Source of the DNA: Flavobacterium enshiense DK69
GTDB lineage: Bacteria > Bacteroidota > Bacteroidia > Flavobacteriales > Flavobacteriaceae
Direction of reading: 5' to 3'
Length of the DNA stretch: 64,000 nucleotides
NCBI RefSeq assembly: GCF_000498495.1
Contig: NZ_AVCS01000015.1
Span: 124,001-188,000 of the forward strand
Shown here: piece by piece, positions 53,695 to 60,939 of the stretch
How the letters are laid out: the number at the start of each line of letters is the position of its first letter
Position numbering within the stretch: position 1 is the stretch's first letter
Position numbers and translations under genes: made by a program
The notes under the pieces: generated by a model
What the model was told of the DNA's origin: nothing
What the model saw: the letters and a program-made list of their open reading frames with translations, nothing else
Databases searched by the model: none

Positions 53695-54791
53695 TGTACG
53701 GGTTTTGAAACTAAATTAGTTAAGAAAACATTCAATTGTGTGAAGATAAGGATAATTTCAATTACAGGGAACCAGTATATTACGTCTTTTTCCTTTAGTT
53801 TACCGGCGGCATAGCCTAGGGTAATCCATGCAGATAAATATCGGAAAATAACTAATCCGCCCACAATCATCCATTGGAACTGAAATGCAAGCAAAAGGAT
53901 AGCGAGAAGTAGGAATGACAGTTGACTGAAATAATACAGCGTTAACTGAAATTTGTCGAAGCCTTTATATAGTTTGGCGGTTGATACATGTCGGCGCTTC
54001 TGTTTAAACCAGTCTTTCCAGTTTTGTTTTGGTTCGGAAACGGTGAAACTGTCCGGAGTGTAGCAAACTGTTGTGTTTCTTGCTTTAGCAGCCTGATTGA
54101 TAAATAAATCATCGTCGCCAGAGCGTACATTCATGTGGTCTATAAACCCGTTTACCCTGAAAAATTCTTCGCGTTTGTAGGCTAGATTTCTTCCGACGCC
54201 CATATAGGGTTTACCCATTTTAGCCCACGAAAAGTATTGGGTAGCCGTAAGCATGGTTTCAAAACGGATGATTTTATTGAGGAACGAACCTTTGATTTTT
54301 TCATAAGCGCCATAACCTAAAACAATGGTTTTGTGCATGGTGAATTGCGCACTCATGTTTAAAATCCAGTCTTTGGAAGTAGGGTAGCAGTCGGCATCCG
54401 TAAAAAGAAGGTATTCTTTGGAAGCGGCTTTGATTCCCAGTGTTAAGGCAAATTTTTTGTTGCCCCAAAAGGCCTCGTTGTTTTTTACTTTAACCAATTT
54501 TATATTGGAATACTTACGTTGGAAAGCTTCAAAGATTTCCAGGGTTTCGTCGCTTGAAGCATCGTCAATAAGTACAATTTCATAATCAGAATAATTCTGT
54601 TCTGCTAAAAGCGGAATGAATTTCTTTACGTTTTCTTCTTCGTTTTTTGCACAGACAATTACCGAAATCGGAATGCGTTTCGGAGTGATTTTTTGAGCCT
54701 TGGCAAATGCAAATTTCCCAAAAACAATAAGGTAGTAAAAAAGTTGAATGGCAATGATTCCGATAAAAACGTAAAGTAAAATTTGCAGCAT
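53685..54791 (-). CDS. Family 2 glycosyltransferase, membrane-bound
   Basis: A 368-residue GT2 enzyme with an N-terminal membrane helix (about 3-22), the GT-A domain and about three C-terminal helices. The catalytic marks are ISVIVCAKNEEENVKKFIPL, EIVLIDDASSDETLEI, the DxD-like FTDADCYPTSKDW, SGDDDLFINQAAK and a QxxRxx-like KQKRRHVSTAK. These fit a processive or polyprenyl-linked GT2. Substrate unknown. It is followed by the coupled sigma factor gene and may be regulated with it. Confidence 0.9.
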   Translation of the reverse strand: MLQILLYVFIGIIAIQLFYYLIVFGKFAFAKAQKITPKRIPISVIVCAKNEEENVKKFIPLLAEQNYSDYEIVLIDDASSDETLEIFEAFQRKYSNIKLVKVKNNEAFWGNKKFALTLGIKAASKEYLLFTDADCYPTSKDWILNMSAQFTMHKTIVLGYGAYEKIKGSFLNKIIRFETMLTATQYFSWAKMGKPYMGVGRNLAYKREEFFRVNGFIDHMNVRSGDDDLFINQAAKARNTTVCYTPDSFTVSEPKQNWKDWFKQKRRHVSTAKLYKGFDKFQLTLYYFSQLSFLLLAILLLAFQFQWMIVGGLVIFRYLSAWITLGYAAGKLKEKDVIYWFPVIEIILIFTQLNVFLTNLVSKPVHWK

Positions 54792-54926
54792 GGATAATCT
54801 GAATCGATGTTAAAAGTGTGCAGCAAATTTATGAAAAAGTGTTTACTAAACCCTAATATGTATTTAGTGTTTTTTAAGAGTTTTTAACAGTCGGCAGAAA
54901 GTAGAAATTGCCTTTCAGATTACGAA

Positions 54927-55544
54927 TTATTGTTTGCGCTCACGTGCCATTTCACAGGCAATTGTGCGGGAATTTTGGTCGTTGCTTTTTTCCAGTTCCG
55001 AAATAATCAGTGCGTGGTTTTTATCATCCCGGTTTTGTGACAGCTTCTTAACAGCCTGAATTTCTGTGATTTCAATTTCAAAAGCCACAAAGCCTTCTGT
55101 CTGTTTCATGCTCTCTTCAGAAAGATTCTCAATTCTCACCGGATTTTTGGAATTGGCTTCGTACTTGTCAACCAATTTTTTTAAAGCAAATAGCATTTCG
55201 TCTCCCTCAATAATTCGTGTTTTGCCATATATATGAACGGCGATGTAATTCCATGTAGGAACGTTCTCGTGGTCGTACCAGGAAGAAGATATGTAGGAGT
55301 GCGGGCCGGAGAATATAGCTAAAACATCATTGTTGTTTTCAAAAGCTTTCCATTGCGGATTTTCTTTTGAAATATGTCCGAACAACACTTCCTTTCCCTG
55401 CTGGTTGGTTTCCAGTTCTAATGGAATGTGTGTTCCCCAAAGCTTTCCTTCTGTCTGATTTATCAGAACGCCAAAGCTGTTGCTTTTTAAAAAGTTTTTG
55501 ATTTCGGCTGCGTTTTCGTTTTTGTAAAGTTCCGGGATGTACAT
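54927..55544 (-). CDS. PaiB-like FMN-binding negative transcriptional regulator
   Basis: A 205-residue member of the FMN-binding split-barrel family related to B. subtilis PaiB. Marks are MYIPELYKNENAAEIKNFLK, GTHIPLELE, GHISKENPQWKAF, AIFSGPHSYISSSWYDHENV and VPTWNYIAVHIYGK. These fit the FMN-binding-2 type. In this group the regulator or enzyme role is rarely proven, so the name is by family. It starts eight bases after the PhyH gene on the same strand. Confidence 0.88.
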   Translation of the reverse strand: MYIPELYKNENAAEIKNFLKSNSFGVLINQTEGKLWGTHIPLELETNQQGKEVLFGHISKENPQWKAFENNNDVLAIFSGPHSYISSSWYDHENVPTWNYIAVHIYGKTRIIEGDEMLFALKKLVDKYEANSKNPVRIENLSEESMKQTEGFVAFEIEITEIQAVKKLSQNRDDKNHALIISELEKSNDQNSRTIACEMARERKQ

Positions 55545-55551
55545 AAAATGT

Positions 55552-56274
55552 TTAATTGTTGATGGGGGAATATTCGGACCAGTTTAAATTATTTGGTAAA
55601 ACTTTGCTTGAAAATTCAATATGGATTACTCTTCTTCTTTTCTTGTTCTTTGTTCTGTTTGAGCCATGCAGAAGAAGTGGTTTCATAAGCATGATACCTC
55701 CTTTTTGAACATCACAAAAGGTTTCTTTTTCAGTCTCAAAATTAATGTTTTCTGGACGGTAAATTTTCTTAAGATGTGACTTGTCGATTACTTTCAAAGC
55801 TCCGTTTTCTTTATTGGTCTCGTCAAGATGAATTCGGACAGTAAAAATATTTTCCAAAATATCCAATGAAGGCTGAACGGCAAATTGATTGTTTTTGGTG
55901 GTCCATCCCCTGAAATCTTCAACGGCTTCCTTTCGGTCTACAGAAATGGTTAAATCCTGATGATATGATACAAACCAGTTGGAGGTTTCGGGTTTGTCGA
56001 AATAAATTGATTTTATTATAAAGAAATTGTCGTCACCGATATCTGAAATGACTTTTTTGAGTTTTTGATTGAAGATGAGGTTCTTGATTTCTGGAATTTC
56101 TTTTACAAACTGTCTTATCGCATATAAATCTTCCGATTTGAGGAAGTTGTCACTTTCGGAACAAGAATGTTCAATTAAAGAAGTGATTTGTTCTACTTCC
56201 TCATTCGAATAAATATCATTGATAACAGAAAAACCTAAAGTTTCAAGCTCATTTTTATTCTTAAAAAATCCCAT
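55552..56274 (-). CDS. Phytanoyl-CoA dioxygenase (PhyH) family protein
   Basis: A 240-residue Fe(II)/2-oxoglutarate dioxygenase-like protein. The iron ligands are His and Asp in VSYHQDLTISVD and a late His in KPLLLHGSNRT, followed by an arginine-rich stretch (KNKKRRRVIHIEF) that may bind 2-oxoglutarate. The middle TVRIHLDETNKENGALKVID is a typical PhyH segment. The substrate is unknown and in bacteria it is often a small metabolite. It lies between murB and the PaiB-like gene, spaced by 6 to 8 bases on each side, so the three form a unit. Confidence 0.85.
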   Translation of the reverse strand: MGFFKNKNELETLGFSVINDIYSNEEVEQITSLIEHSCSESDNFLKSEDLYAIRQFVKEIPEIKNLIFNQKLKKVISDIGDDNFFIIKSIYFDKPETSNWFVSYHQDLTISVDRKEAVEDFRGWTTKNNQFAVQPSLDILENIFTVRIHLDETNKENGALKVIDKSHLKKIYRPENINFETEKETFCDVQKGGIMLMKPLLLHGSNRTKNKKRRRVIHIEFSSKVLPNNLNWSEYSPINN

Positions 56275-56280
56275 TGTTTT

Positions 56281-57294
56281 CTAAATTATATTCACTTCCG
56301 CTTCTATAGGAATACCAAATTTCTCCAACACTGTTCTTTGAATTTCTTTAGATAGATTGAAGATTTCCTGTCCAGTAGCGTTTCCGTAGTTTACCAAAAC
56401 TAAAGCTTGTAATTTATGTACACCGGCATCGCCAAAACGTTTTCCTTTGAATCCGGCCTGTTCGATTAACCAGCCGGCAGGAACTTTCACTTCGTTTTCG
56501 CCTACAGTATAATGTGGCATGTCAGCATGTTCGGCATGGGCTTTTTCGTAAAGTTCTTTAGCTACAATCGGGTTTTTGAAGAAACTTCCGCTGTTGCCCA
56601 GTTCTTTCGGGTCTGGTAATTTACTTTGGCGGATAGCGATTACTGCATTGCTGACGTCCTTAATGGAAGGATTTGTAATGTTGTGTTTCGCCAGTTCGCC
56701 GTCAATTGCACCGTATGAAGTATTGATTTTGTGGTTTTTCTTGGTGAGTTTATAAACTACCGAAGTAATAACGTACTGGTCTTTTGCCTCGTTTTTAAAA
56801 ATGCTTTCGCGGTACCCGAATTGGCATTCTTCATTGGTAAACGTATGTATTTCCTGGGTGTCAATCCTCATAGCTTCGCAGGAAACCATGGTGTCTTTGA
56901 TCTCTGCTCCGTACGCGCCAATGTTTTGGATAGGAGTAGTGCCGACGTTTCCGGGAATTAGTGACATGTTTTCTATGCCTCCGAAATTCTGTTCCAGATT
57001 CCACAATACAAATTCATGCCAATTTTCACCTGCATTTCCCTGAACCCAAACAAAATCATCGTCTTCTTTCAGGACTTTTTTGCCTTTCAGATTGATGTGA
57101 ACCACCAAAGCATCAATGTCTTTTGTCAGAAGCATGTTGCTCCCGCCGCCCAGTATGAACAGTTTTTCGTTTTTGTGCTCTTTTAAAATTTGAGCTAATT
57201 CGTCAGTATTGGTAGCTTCTACGAATGATTTTGCTTTGGCTTCGATGCCAAATGTGTTGTAGTTTTTTAATGAAAAATTGTGTTCTATCTGCAT
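56281..57294 (-). CDS. murB: UDP-N-acetylmuramate dehydrogenase MurB
   Basis: Reduces UDP-GlcNAc-enolpyruvate to UDP-MurNAc in peptidoglycan synthesis. I chose ATG at 57294 because MQIEHNFSLKNYNTFGIEAK matches the conserved start; the frame is open 18 codons further up without conserved sequence. FAD-binding marks are LFILGGGSNMLLT and SLIPGNVGTTPIQNIGAYGAE. The substrate region includes FGYRESIFK, GNSGSFFKNP with the catalytic Ser, and the final Glu in IEAEVNII. At 337 residues it is the type I form. Confidence 0.95.
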   Translation of the reverse strand: MQIEHNFSLKNYNTFGIEAKAKSFVEATNTDELAQILKEHKNEKLFILGGGSNMLLTKDIDALVVHINLKGKKVLKEDDDFVWVQGNAGENWHEFVLWNLEQNFGGIENMSLIPGNVGTTPIQNIGAYGAEIKDTMVSCEAMRIDTQEIHTFTNEECQFGYRESIFKNEAKDQYVITSVVYKLTKKNHKINTSYGAIDGELAKHNITNPSIKDVSNAVIAIRQSKLPDPKELGNSGSFFKNPIVAKELYEKAHAEHADMPHYTVGENEVKVPAGWLIEQAGFKGKRFGDAGVHKLQALVLVNYGNATGQEIFNLSKEIQRTVLEKFGIPIEAEVNII

Positions 57295-57308
57295 AGTGAT
57301 TTTGTTTT

Positions 57309-57340
57309 CCTGCAGAGTTTTCATTCTGTGCAGGTTTTTC
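57309..57340. other. Hairpin in the murB leader region
   Basis: CCTGCA (57309-57314) pairs with TGCAGG (57329-57334), with a 14-base loop, followed on the plus strand by five T. On the minus strand it would sit in the murB leader, about 15 bases before its ATG. It could be a plus-strand terminator or a leader structure; I cannot tell which. Confidence 0.45.
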
Positions 57341-57370
57341 GTTTTCAAACAAACAAATGGGTTGTCTCAT

Positions 57371-57456
57371 AGCCCCGACAGCAGCGGTCCCGTTTTTACG
57401 GGATTAAGCGTATGGCGGGAAATGCGATGGCCGGTAAAACCCAAGCCATTCGCTCC
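57371..57456 (+). ncRNA. Candidate structured element (flavobacterial repeated RNA-like motif)
   Basis: A compact 86-base block in the murB/rhodanese-thioredoxin gap, richer in G and C than its surroundings. It reads AGCCCCGACAGCAGCGG, then hairpin TCCCGT-TTTT-ACGGGA (57388-57403), GGCGGGAAATGC, then hairpin GCGATGGC / GCCATTCGC with one bulge (57424-57453), ending TCC. The opening AGCCCCGA..GCAGCGG, the GCGGGAAA middle and the closing GCTCC recall an intergenic motif I remember from many Flavobacterium genomes, possibly Rfam Flavo-1. Orientation is taken from that memory. Confidence 0.5.
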
Positions 57457-57465
57457 AAATAAATT

Positions 57466-58158
57466 TTATAGTTGTGATTTCAATTCGGCCTCCGATACAA
57501 ATCCGTTCTTCTTCCAAACTTCTTTACCGTCTTTAAAAACAAGAACTACGGGAAGTGCCTGATAGCCCAATTCGTTAAAAAGTGCTTTGTTTTTATCGGC
57601 ATCCACACGAATTATCTTGGCTTTTCCCTGATATTCTTTTTCCATTTTGGTTAGATACGGAGTCATTTTTTTACAAGGGCCACACCATTCCGCATAGAAA
57701 TCGATTACTACGACTTTATCAGAAGCGATTAGTTTATCGTAATCGGCTTTGGTCATTCCTGCGTCTTCTTTTTTCTGCATTTTTGGATGAGCCTCGCTCC
57801 ATTTCATATAACCGCCATCCATGTTGTACACAGTTGTAAAGCCCATGTCTTTCAATTTGTCGGCTGCCTTTTTGCTTCGTCCTCCGACAAGGCAATATAC
57901 AAAGACGGGTTTTGATTTGTCTAATTTCTGAACTTCGGATTCAAAGGAATTTCCGTTCCAGTCGATGTTTTTGGCTTTGTCCAAATGGCCTTCGGTGTAT
58001 TCTCCGACTGTTCTTACATCGAGCAACTGTGCATTTTCGACGGCGTTTAATTTCGATTCGAAATCGGTAACAGAAATTGTTTCTGCATTTTGACCTTTGC
58101 TGCAGTTGCTGAAAAATAAAGCGATTGTAAGTATTGTTAAAATTTTTATTGCTTTCAT
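57466..58158 (-). CDS. Rhodanese-thioredoxin fusion lipoprotein
   Basis: A 230-residue periplasmic protein made of two domains. ATG at 58158 gives a lipoprotein signal MKAIKILTILTIALFFSNCS (lipobox FSNC). The rhodanese domain (about 28-125) has LLDVRTVGEYTEGHL and active-site Cys in FVYCLVGGRSKKA. The thioredoxin domain (about 135-230) has VVIDFYAEWCGPCKKMTPYL with the WCGPC motif. It may pass sulfane sulfur or electrons. A -7-like TAAATTTG lies on the minus strand at 58187-58180. The structured element begins 10 bases beyond its stop. Confidence 0.9.
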   Translation of the reverse strand: MKAIKILTILTIALFFSNCSKGQNAETISVTDFESKLNAVENAQLLDVRTVGEYTEGHLDKAKNIDWNGNSFESEVQKLDKSKPVFVYCLVGGRSKKAADKLKDMGFTTVYNMDGGYMKWSEAHPKMQKKEDAGMTKADYDKLIASDKVVVIDFYAEWCGPCKKMTPYLTKMEKEYQGKAKIIRVDADKNKALFNELGYQALPVVLVFKDGKEVWKKNGFVSEAELKSQL

Positions 58159-58184
58159 TTTACTGTGGTATTTATTATGCAAAT

Positions 58185-59264
58185 TTACAAATTAAATAGC
58201 TTATATGATTGATGGGTGGATTTTACGATGTTTTCGGTACGTTCCGGATGGGTGTCGGAAATAAATAATTGTCCGAATGTTTCGTTGTTTACCATTTCTA
58301 CGATTTTGCTCACGCGGGTTTCGTCCAGTTTGTCGAAAATATCGTCAAATAATAATATAGGTAATACGCCGCTCTGTTTTTTGATGAATTCAAACTGAGC
58401 GAGTTTCAATGCGATTAGGAATGATTTCTGTTGGCCTTGTGAGCCGAATTTCTTTATCGGGAACGAATCGATTTCAAACGACAGATCGTCTTTGTGTATT
58501 CCTACGCTGGTGTACTGCAGTACGCGATCCTTGGTTAGGTTTTCTTCGAAAAGTTTTAATAAAGGTTTTTCAGAAAGTTGGCTCTGATATACGATTTGTA
58601 CCGTTTCCGCCGAATCGGTAATGGCTTGATGGTGCTGATTGAAAATCGGAATAAAATCTTCCAGGAATTGTTTTCTTTTTTCAAAAATTGACGTTCCCAA
58701 GCTGTCCAGTTGCTCGTTGTAAATGGAAAGGGTGTCGTTGTCAAAAGTTTGGTTTGCAGCAAAATATTTCAGCAAGGCGTTGCGCTGTGCAATATTTTTT
58801 TGGTATTGAATCAATTGCTGAAGATAAGTGCTGTCTAGTTGCGAAATAACGCTGTCGATAAATTTCCTGCGGGTTTCGCTTCCTTCAATGATCAGGTCCT
58901 GATCGGAAGGGGAGATGATAACCAGCGGAATAAATCCGATATGTTCTGAAAAACGTTCGTAAAGTTTGTTGTTGCGTTTCAGGATTTTTTTCTGCCCTTT
59001 TTTTAAACTGCATACGATTTGTTCAGTGCGTTCATTCTTCTCGAAGACGCCATCGACTACAAAAAACTCTTCCCCATGCTTTATATTTTGAACTGCTAAC
59101 GGGTTAAAATAGCTTTTACCGTAAGCTAAATGATAAATAGCGTCTAGAATATTGGTCTTCCCGATGCCGTTTTTCCCTACGAAGCAATTGATTTTTGCAT
59201 CGAAGTCAAACGTTGCTTCTGCAATATTCTTGTAATTAAAAAGGGAGAGTTGTTTGAGGTGCAC
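58185..59264 (-). CDS. recF: DNA replication and repair protein RecF
   Basis: SMC-like ATPase that loads RecA at gaps with RecO and RecR. The 359 residues include the start [20 protein letters not shown], Walker [21 protein letters not shown] (about 29-48), the [21 protein letters not shown] segment with the RecF Asp-Leu motif, and near the end the signature [17 protein letters not shown] and Walker [15 protein letters not shown]. It lies 26 bases upstream of the rhodanese-thioredoxin gene on the same strand and is divergent from the TPR gene. Confidence 0.95.
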   Translation of the reverse strand: MHLKQLSLFNYKNIAEATFDFDAKINCFVGKNGIGKTNILDAIYHLAYGKSYFNPLAVQNIKHGEEFFVVDGVFEKNERTEQIVCSLKKGQKKILKRNNKLYERFSEHIGFIPLVIISPSDQDLIIEGSETRRKFIDSVISQLDSTYLQQLIQYQKNIAQRNALLKYFAANQTFDNDTLSIYNEQLDSLGTSIFEKRKQFLEDFIPIFNQHHQAITDSAETVQIVYQSQLSEKPLLKLFEENLTKDRVLQYTSVGIHKDDLSFEIDSFPIKKFGSQGQQKSFLIALKLAQFEFIKKQSGVLPILLFDDIFDKLDETRVSKIVEMVNNETFGQLFISDTHPERTENIVKSTHQSYKLFNL

Positions 59265-59366
59265 TTGAAATCCGAATTATTTCAGAAAATTAATAGCTTT
59301 TTTAAGTAGGGTGCAAATTATTGAAAAATATCGACAAAAAGGATTTTCATATATGAATAAAAATTT

Positions 59367-59374
59367 TATTTTTG
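59367..59374 (+). promoter_or_regulatory. -7 box before the TPR protein gene
   Basis: TATTTTTG, 22 bases before the ATG. Upstream at 18 bases is TTTC (59345-59348), a near match to TTTG, the same arrangement as before argS. Confidence 0.45.
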
Positions 59375-59396
59375 CCGTTCATTAAATTAAAAATAG

Positions 59397-60188
59397 ATGG
59401 CAACATATAACAAAAGAGGGTATAAAGCTCCAAAACCAAAAGACGAAGCAGTTGTAGAACAAGTTGATGTTGATGTATTAGACAGCGTTAAAGAGGAAGA
59501 CAGTGCTACGGCTGAAGTGTTTAACACATTGGACCAAAGTGCTAATAAACTTGAGGATTGGGTTGCTAAAAACCAAAAATATATTTTCGGTGTTGTGGGT
59601 GCTATTGCAGTTGCGGCTGCCGGATATTTGTTATACGATAAGGTTATTGTAGAGCCAAAAGAAAATGAGGCTGCCAATGAAATGTTTCAGGCTCAGCAAT
59701 ATTTCCAACAAGCGGTAGACGGTCAAACGGCGAATGATTCTTTGTATAACCTTGCTTTAAAAGGTGGTGAAGGGAAATTAGGTTTCGTCGGAATTGCGGA
59801 TAGTTATTCTGGAACAAAAGCGGCTAACCTTGCGCATTACTATGCTGGTATGGCTTACTTAAACACAGGTAAATTCAAAGAAGCAGTTGAGCAATTAGAG
59901 CAGTTCAAATCAGACGATATGTTCTTGAAAGCGATTTCTATCGGAGCTATCGGTGATGCTTATTCAGAATTGGGTCAGAAAGAAAATGCTTTAAGTCAGT
60001 ACCAAAAAGCAGCTGATGCTAACGTAAATGAATTTACTACACCGAGATATTTATACAAAGCTGGTCAGTTGTCTTTGGAAATGGGTAAAAAAGCAGAAGC
60101 TTTAAAATTCTTTACTCAAATCAAAGAAAAATATGAAACTTCTCAGGAAGGAGCTACTATTGACGCAATGATTGCAATGGTTGAGTAA
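59397..60188 (+). CDS. TPR-containing membrane protein (YfgM-like)
   Basis: A 263-residue protein with an acidic cytoplasmic N-terminus (about 1-60), one membrane helix (YIFGVVGAIAVAAAGYLLYD, about 62-81) and a periplasmic region of about four TPR repeats (e.g. AHYYAGMAYLNTGKFKEAVE and AIGDAYSELGQKENALSQYQ). This matches the YfgM/tetratricopeptide group that accompanies SecYEG or periplasmic chaperones, but the role in this lineage is not established. ribH follows after 62 bases. Confidence 0.85.
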   Translation: MATYNKRGYKAPKPKDEAVVEQVDVDVLDSVKEEDSATAEVFNTLDQSANKLEDWVAKNQKYIFGVVGAIAVAAAGYLLYDKVIVEPKENEAANEMFQAQQYFQQAVDGQTANDSLYNLALKGGEGKLGFVGIADSYSGTKAANLAHYYAGMAYLNTGKFKEAVEQLEQFKSDDMFLKAISIGAIGDAYSELGQKENALSQYQKAADANVNEFTTPRYLYKAGQLSLEMGKKAEALKFFTQIKEKYETSQEGATIDAMIAMVE

Positions 60189-60197
60189 ATTGAAGGC

Positions 60198-60232
60198 AGA
60201 AGTTAGAATTCAGTTTCTTTTATCTAACTTCT
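60198..60232. repeat. Perfect 10-bp inverted repeat between the TPR gene and ribH
   Basis: AGAAGTTAGA (60198-60207) and TCTAACTTCT (60223-60232) with a 15-base spacer and no T tract. Further TTCTAA units follow to 60240, just before the ribH ATG. Confidence 0.65.
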
Positions 60233-60250
60233 AATTTCTAAATTAAAATT

Positions 60251-60745
60251 ATGGCAACAGAAAATAAAAATTTATCCAATTACGATAAAAACACAATCCC
60301 AAACGCGAAAGATTTTCGGTTTGGGATTGTTGTTTCAGAATGGAACGATAAAATCACTGAAGGATTGTATTCGGGAGCCGAAGCTGCGCTTTTAGATTGT
60401 GGTGTACTTCCGGAAAACATCATCCGTTGGAACGTGCCCGGCAGTTTCGAGCTGGTTTATGGTGCGCAGCGAATGATTGTAACTCAGGAAGTTGATTGTG
60501 TTATTACGATCGGATGTGTTATTAAAGGGGAGACGATGCATTTTGAATTTGTGTGCGAAGGTGTAACACAAGGGATTAAGGATTTGAACGTGCAAACCGA
60601 TGTTCCGGTAATTTTCTGTCTTTTAACCGATAATAACGAACAGCAATCCATCGATAGAAGCGGAGGGAAACACGGAAATAAAGGTATCGAAGCGGCTATT
60701 GCAGCAATTAAAATGGCTGATTTGAGAAGACAAACGGCTCAATAA
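60251..60745 (+). CDS. ribH: 6,7-dimethyl-8-ribityllumazine synthase
   Basis: Second last step of riboflavin synthesis; forms icosahedral or pentameric shells. The 164 residues have FRFGIVVSEWNDKITEGLYS, NVPGSFELVYGAQRM, VITIGCVIKGETMHFEFVCE with the catalytic His, and PVIFCLLTDNNEQQSIDRSG. All active-site segments are present. The other rib genes are not here. It probably shares a transcript with the TPR gene. Confidence 0.96.
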   Translation: MATENKNLSNYDKNTIPNAKDFRFGIVVSEWNDKITEGLYSGAEAALLDCGVLPENIIRWNVPGSFELVYGAQRMIVTQEVDCVITIGCVIKGETMHFEFVCEGVTQGIKDLNVQTDVPVIFCLLTDNNEQQSIDRSGGKHGNKGIEAAIAAIKMADLRRQTAQ

Positions 60746-60805
60746 GTTGTAATTCTTAAGTTTGCATCCGAAATAATAAGACGCAGACAGCTAAAAAATA
60801 CTATT

Positions 60806-60837
60806 AGAAAAAACCTATTCGAAAGAGTAGGTTTTTT
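60806..60837 (+). terminator. Terminator after ribH
   Basis: CCTATTC-GAAA-GAGTAGG (60812-60831 region, one T-G pair) with A before and seven T after. The rest of the gap to 60939 shows only a possible -7 box for mutL (TAAATTTG, 60883-60890). Confidence 0.8.
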
Positions 60838-60939
60838 TGTTTTTTATGATTCTGTTAGGTAGAATAACAGAAACCTTTTGCTTAAATTTGTAAACATGGG
60901 CTCCCTTACAATCCATAACTTTTAACTTACTTAATATCA

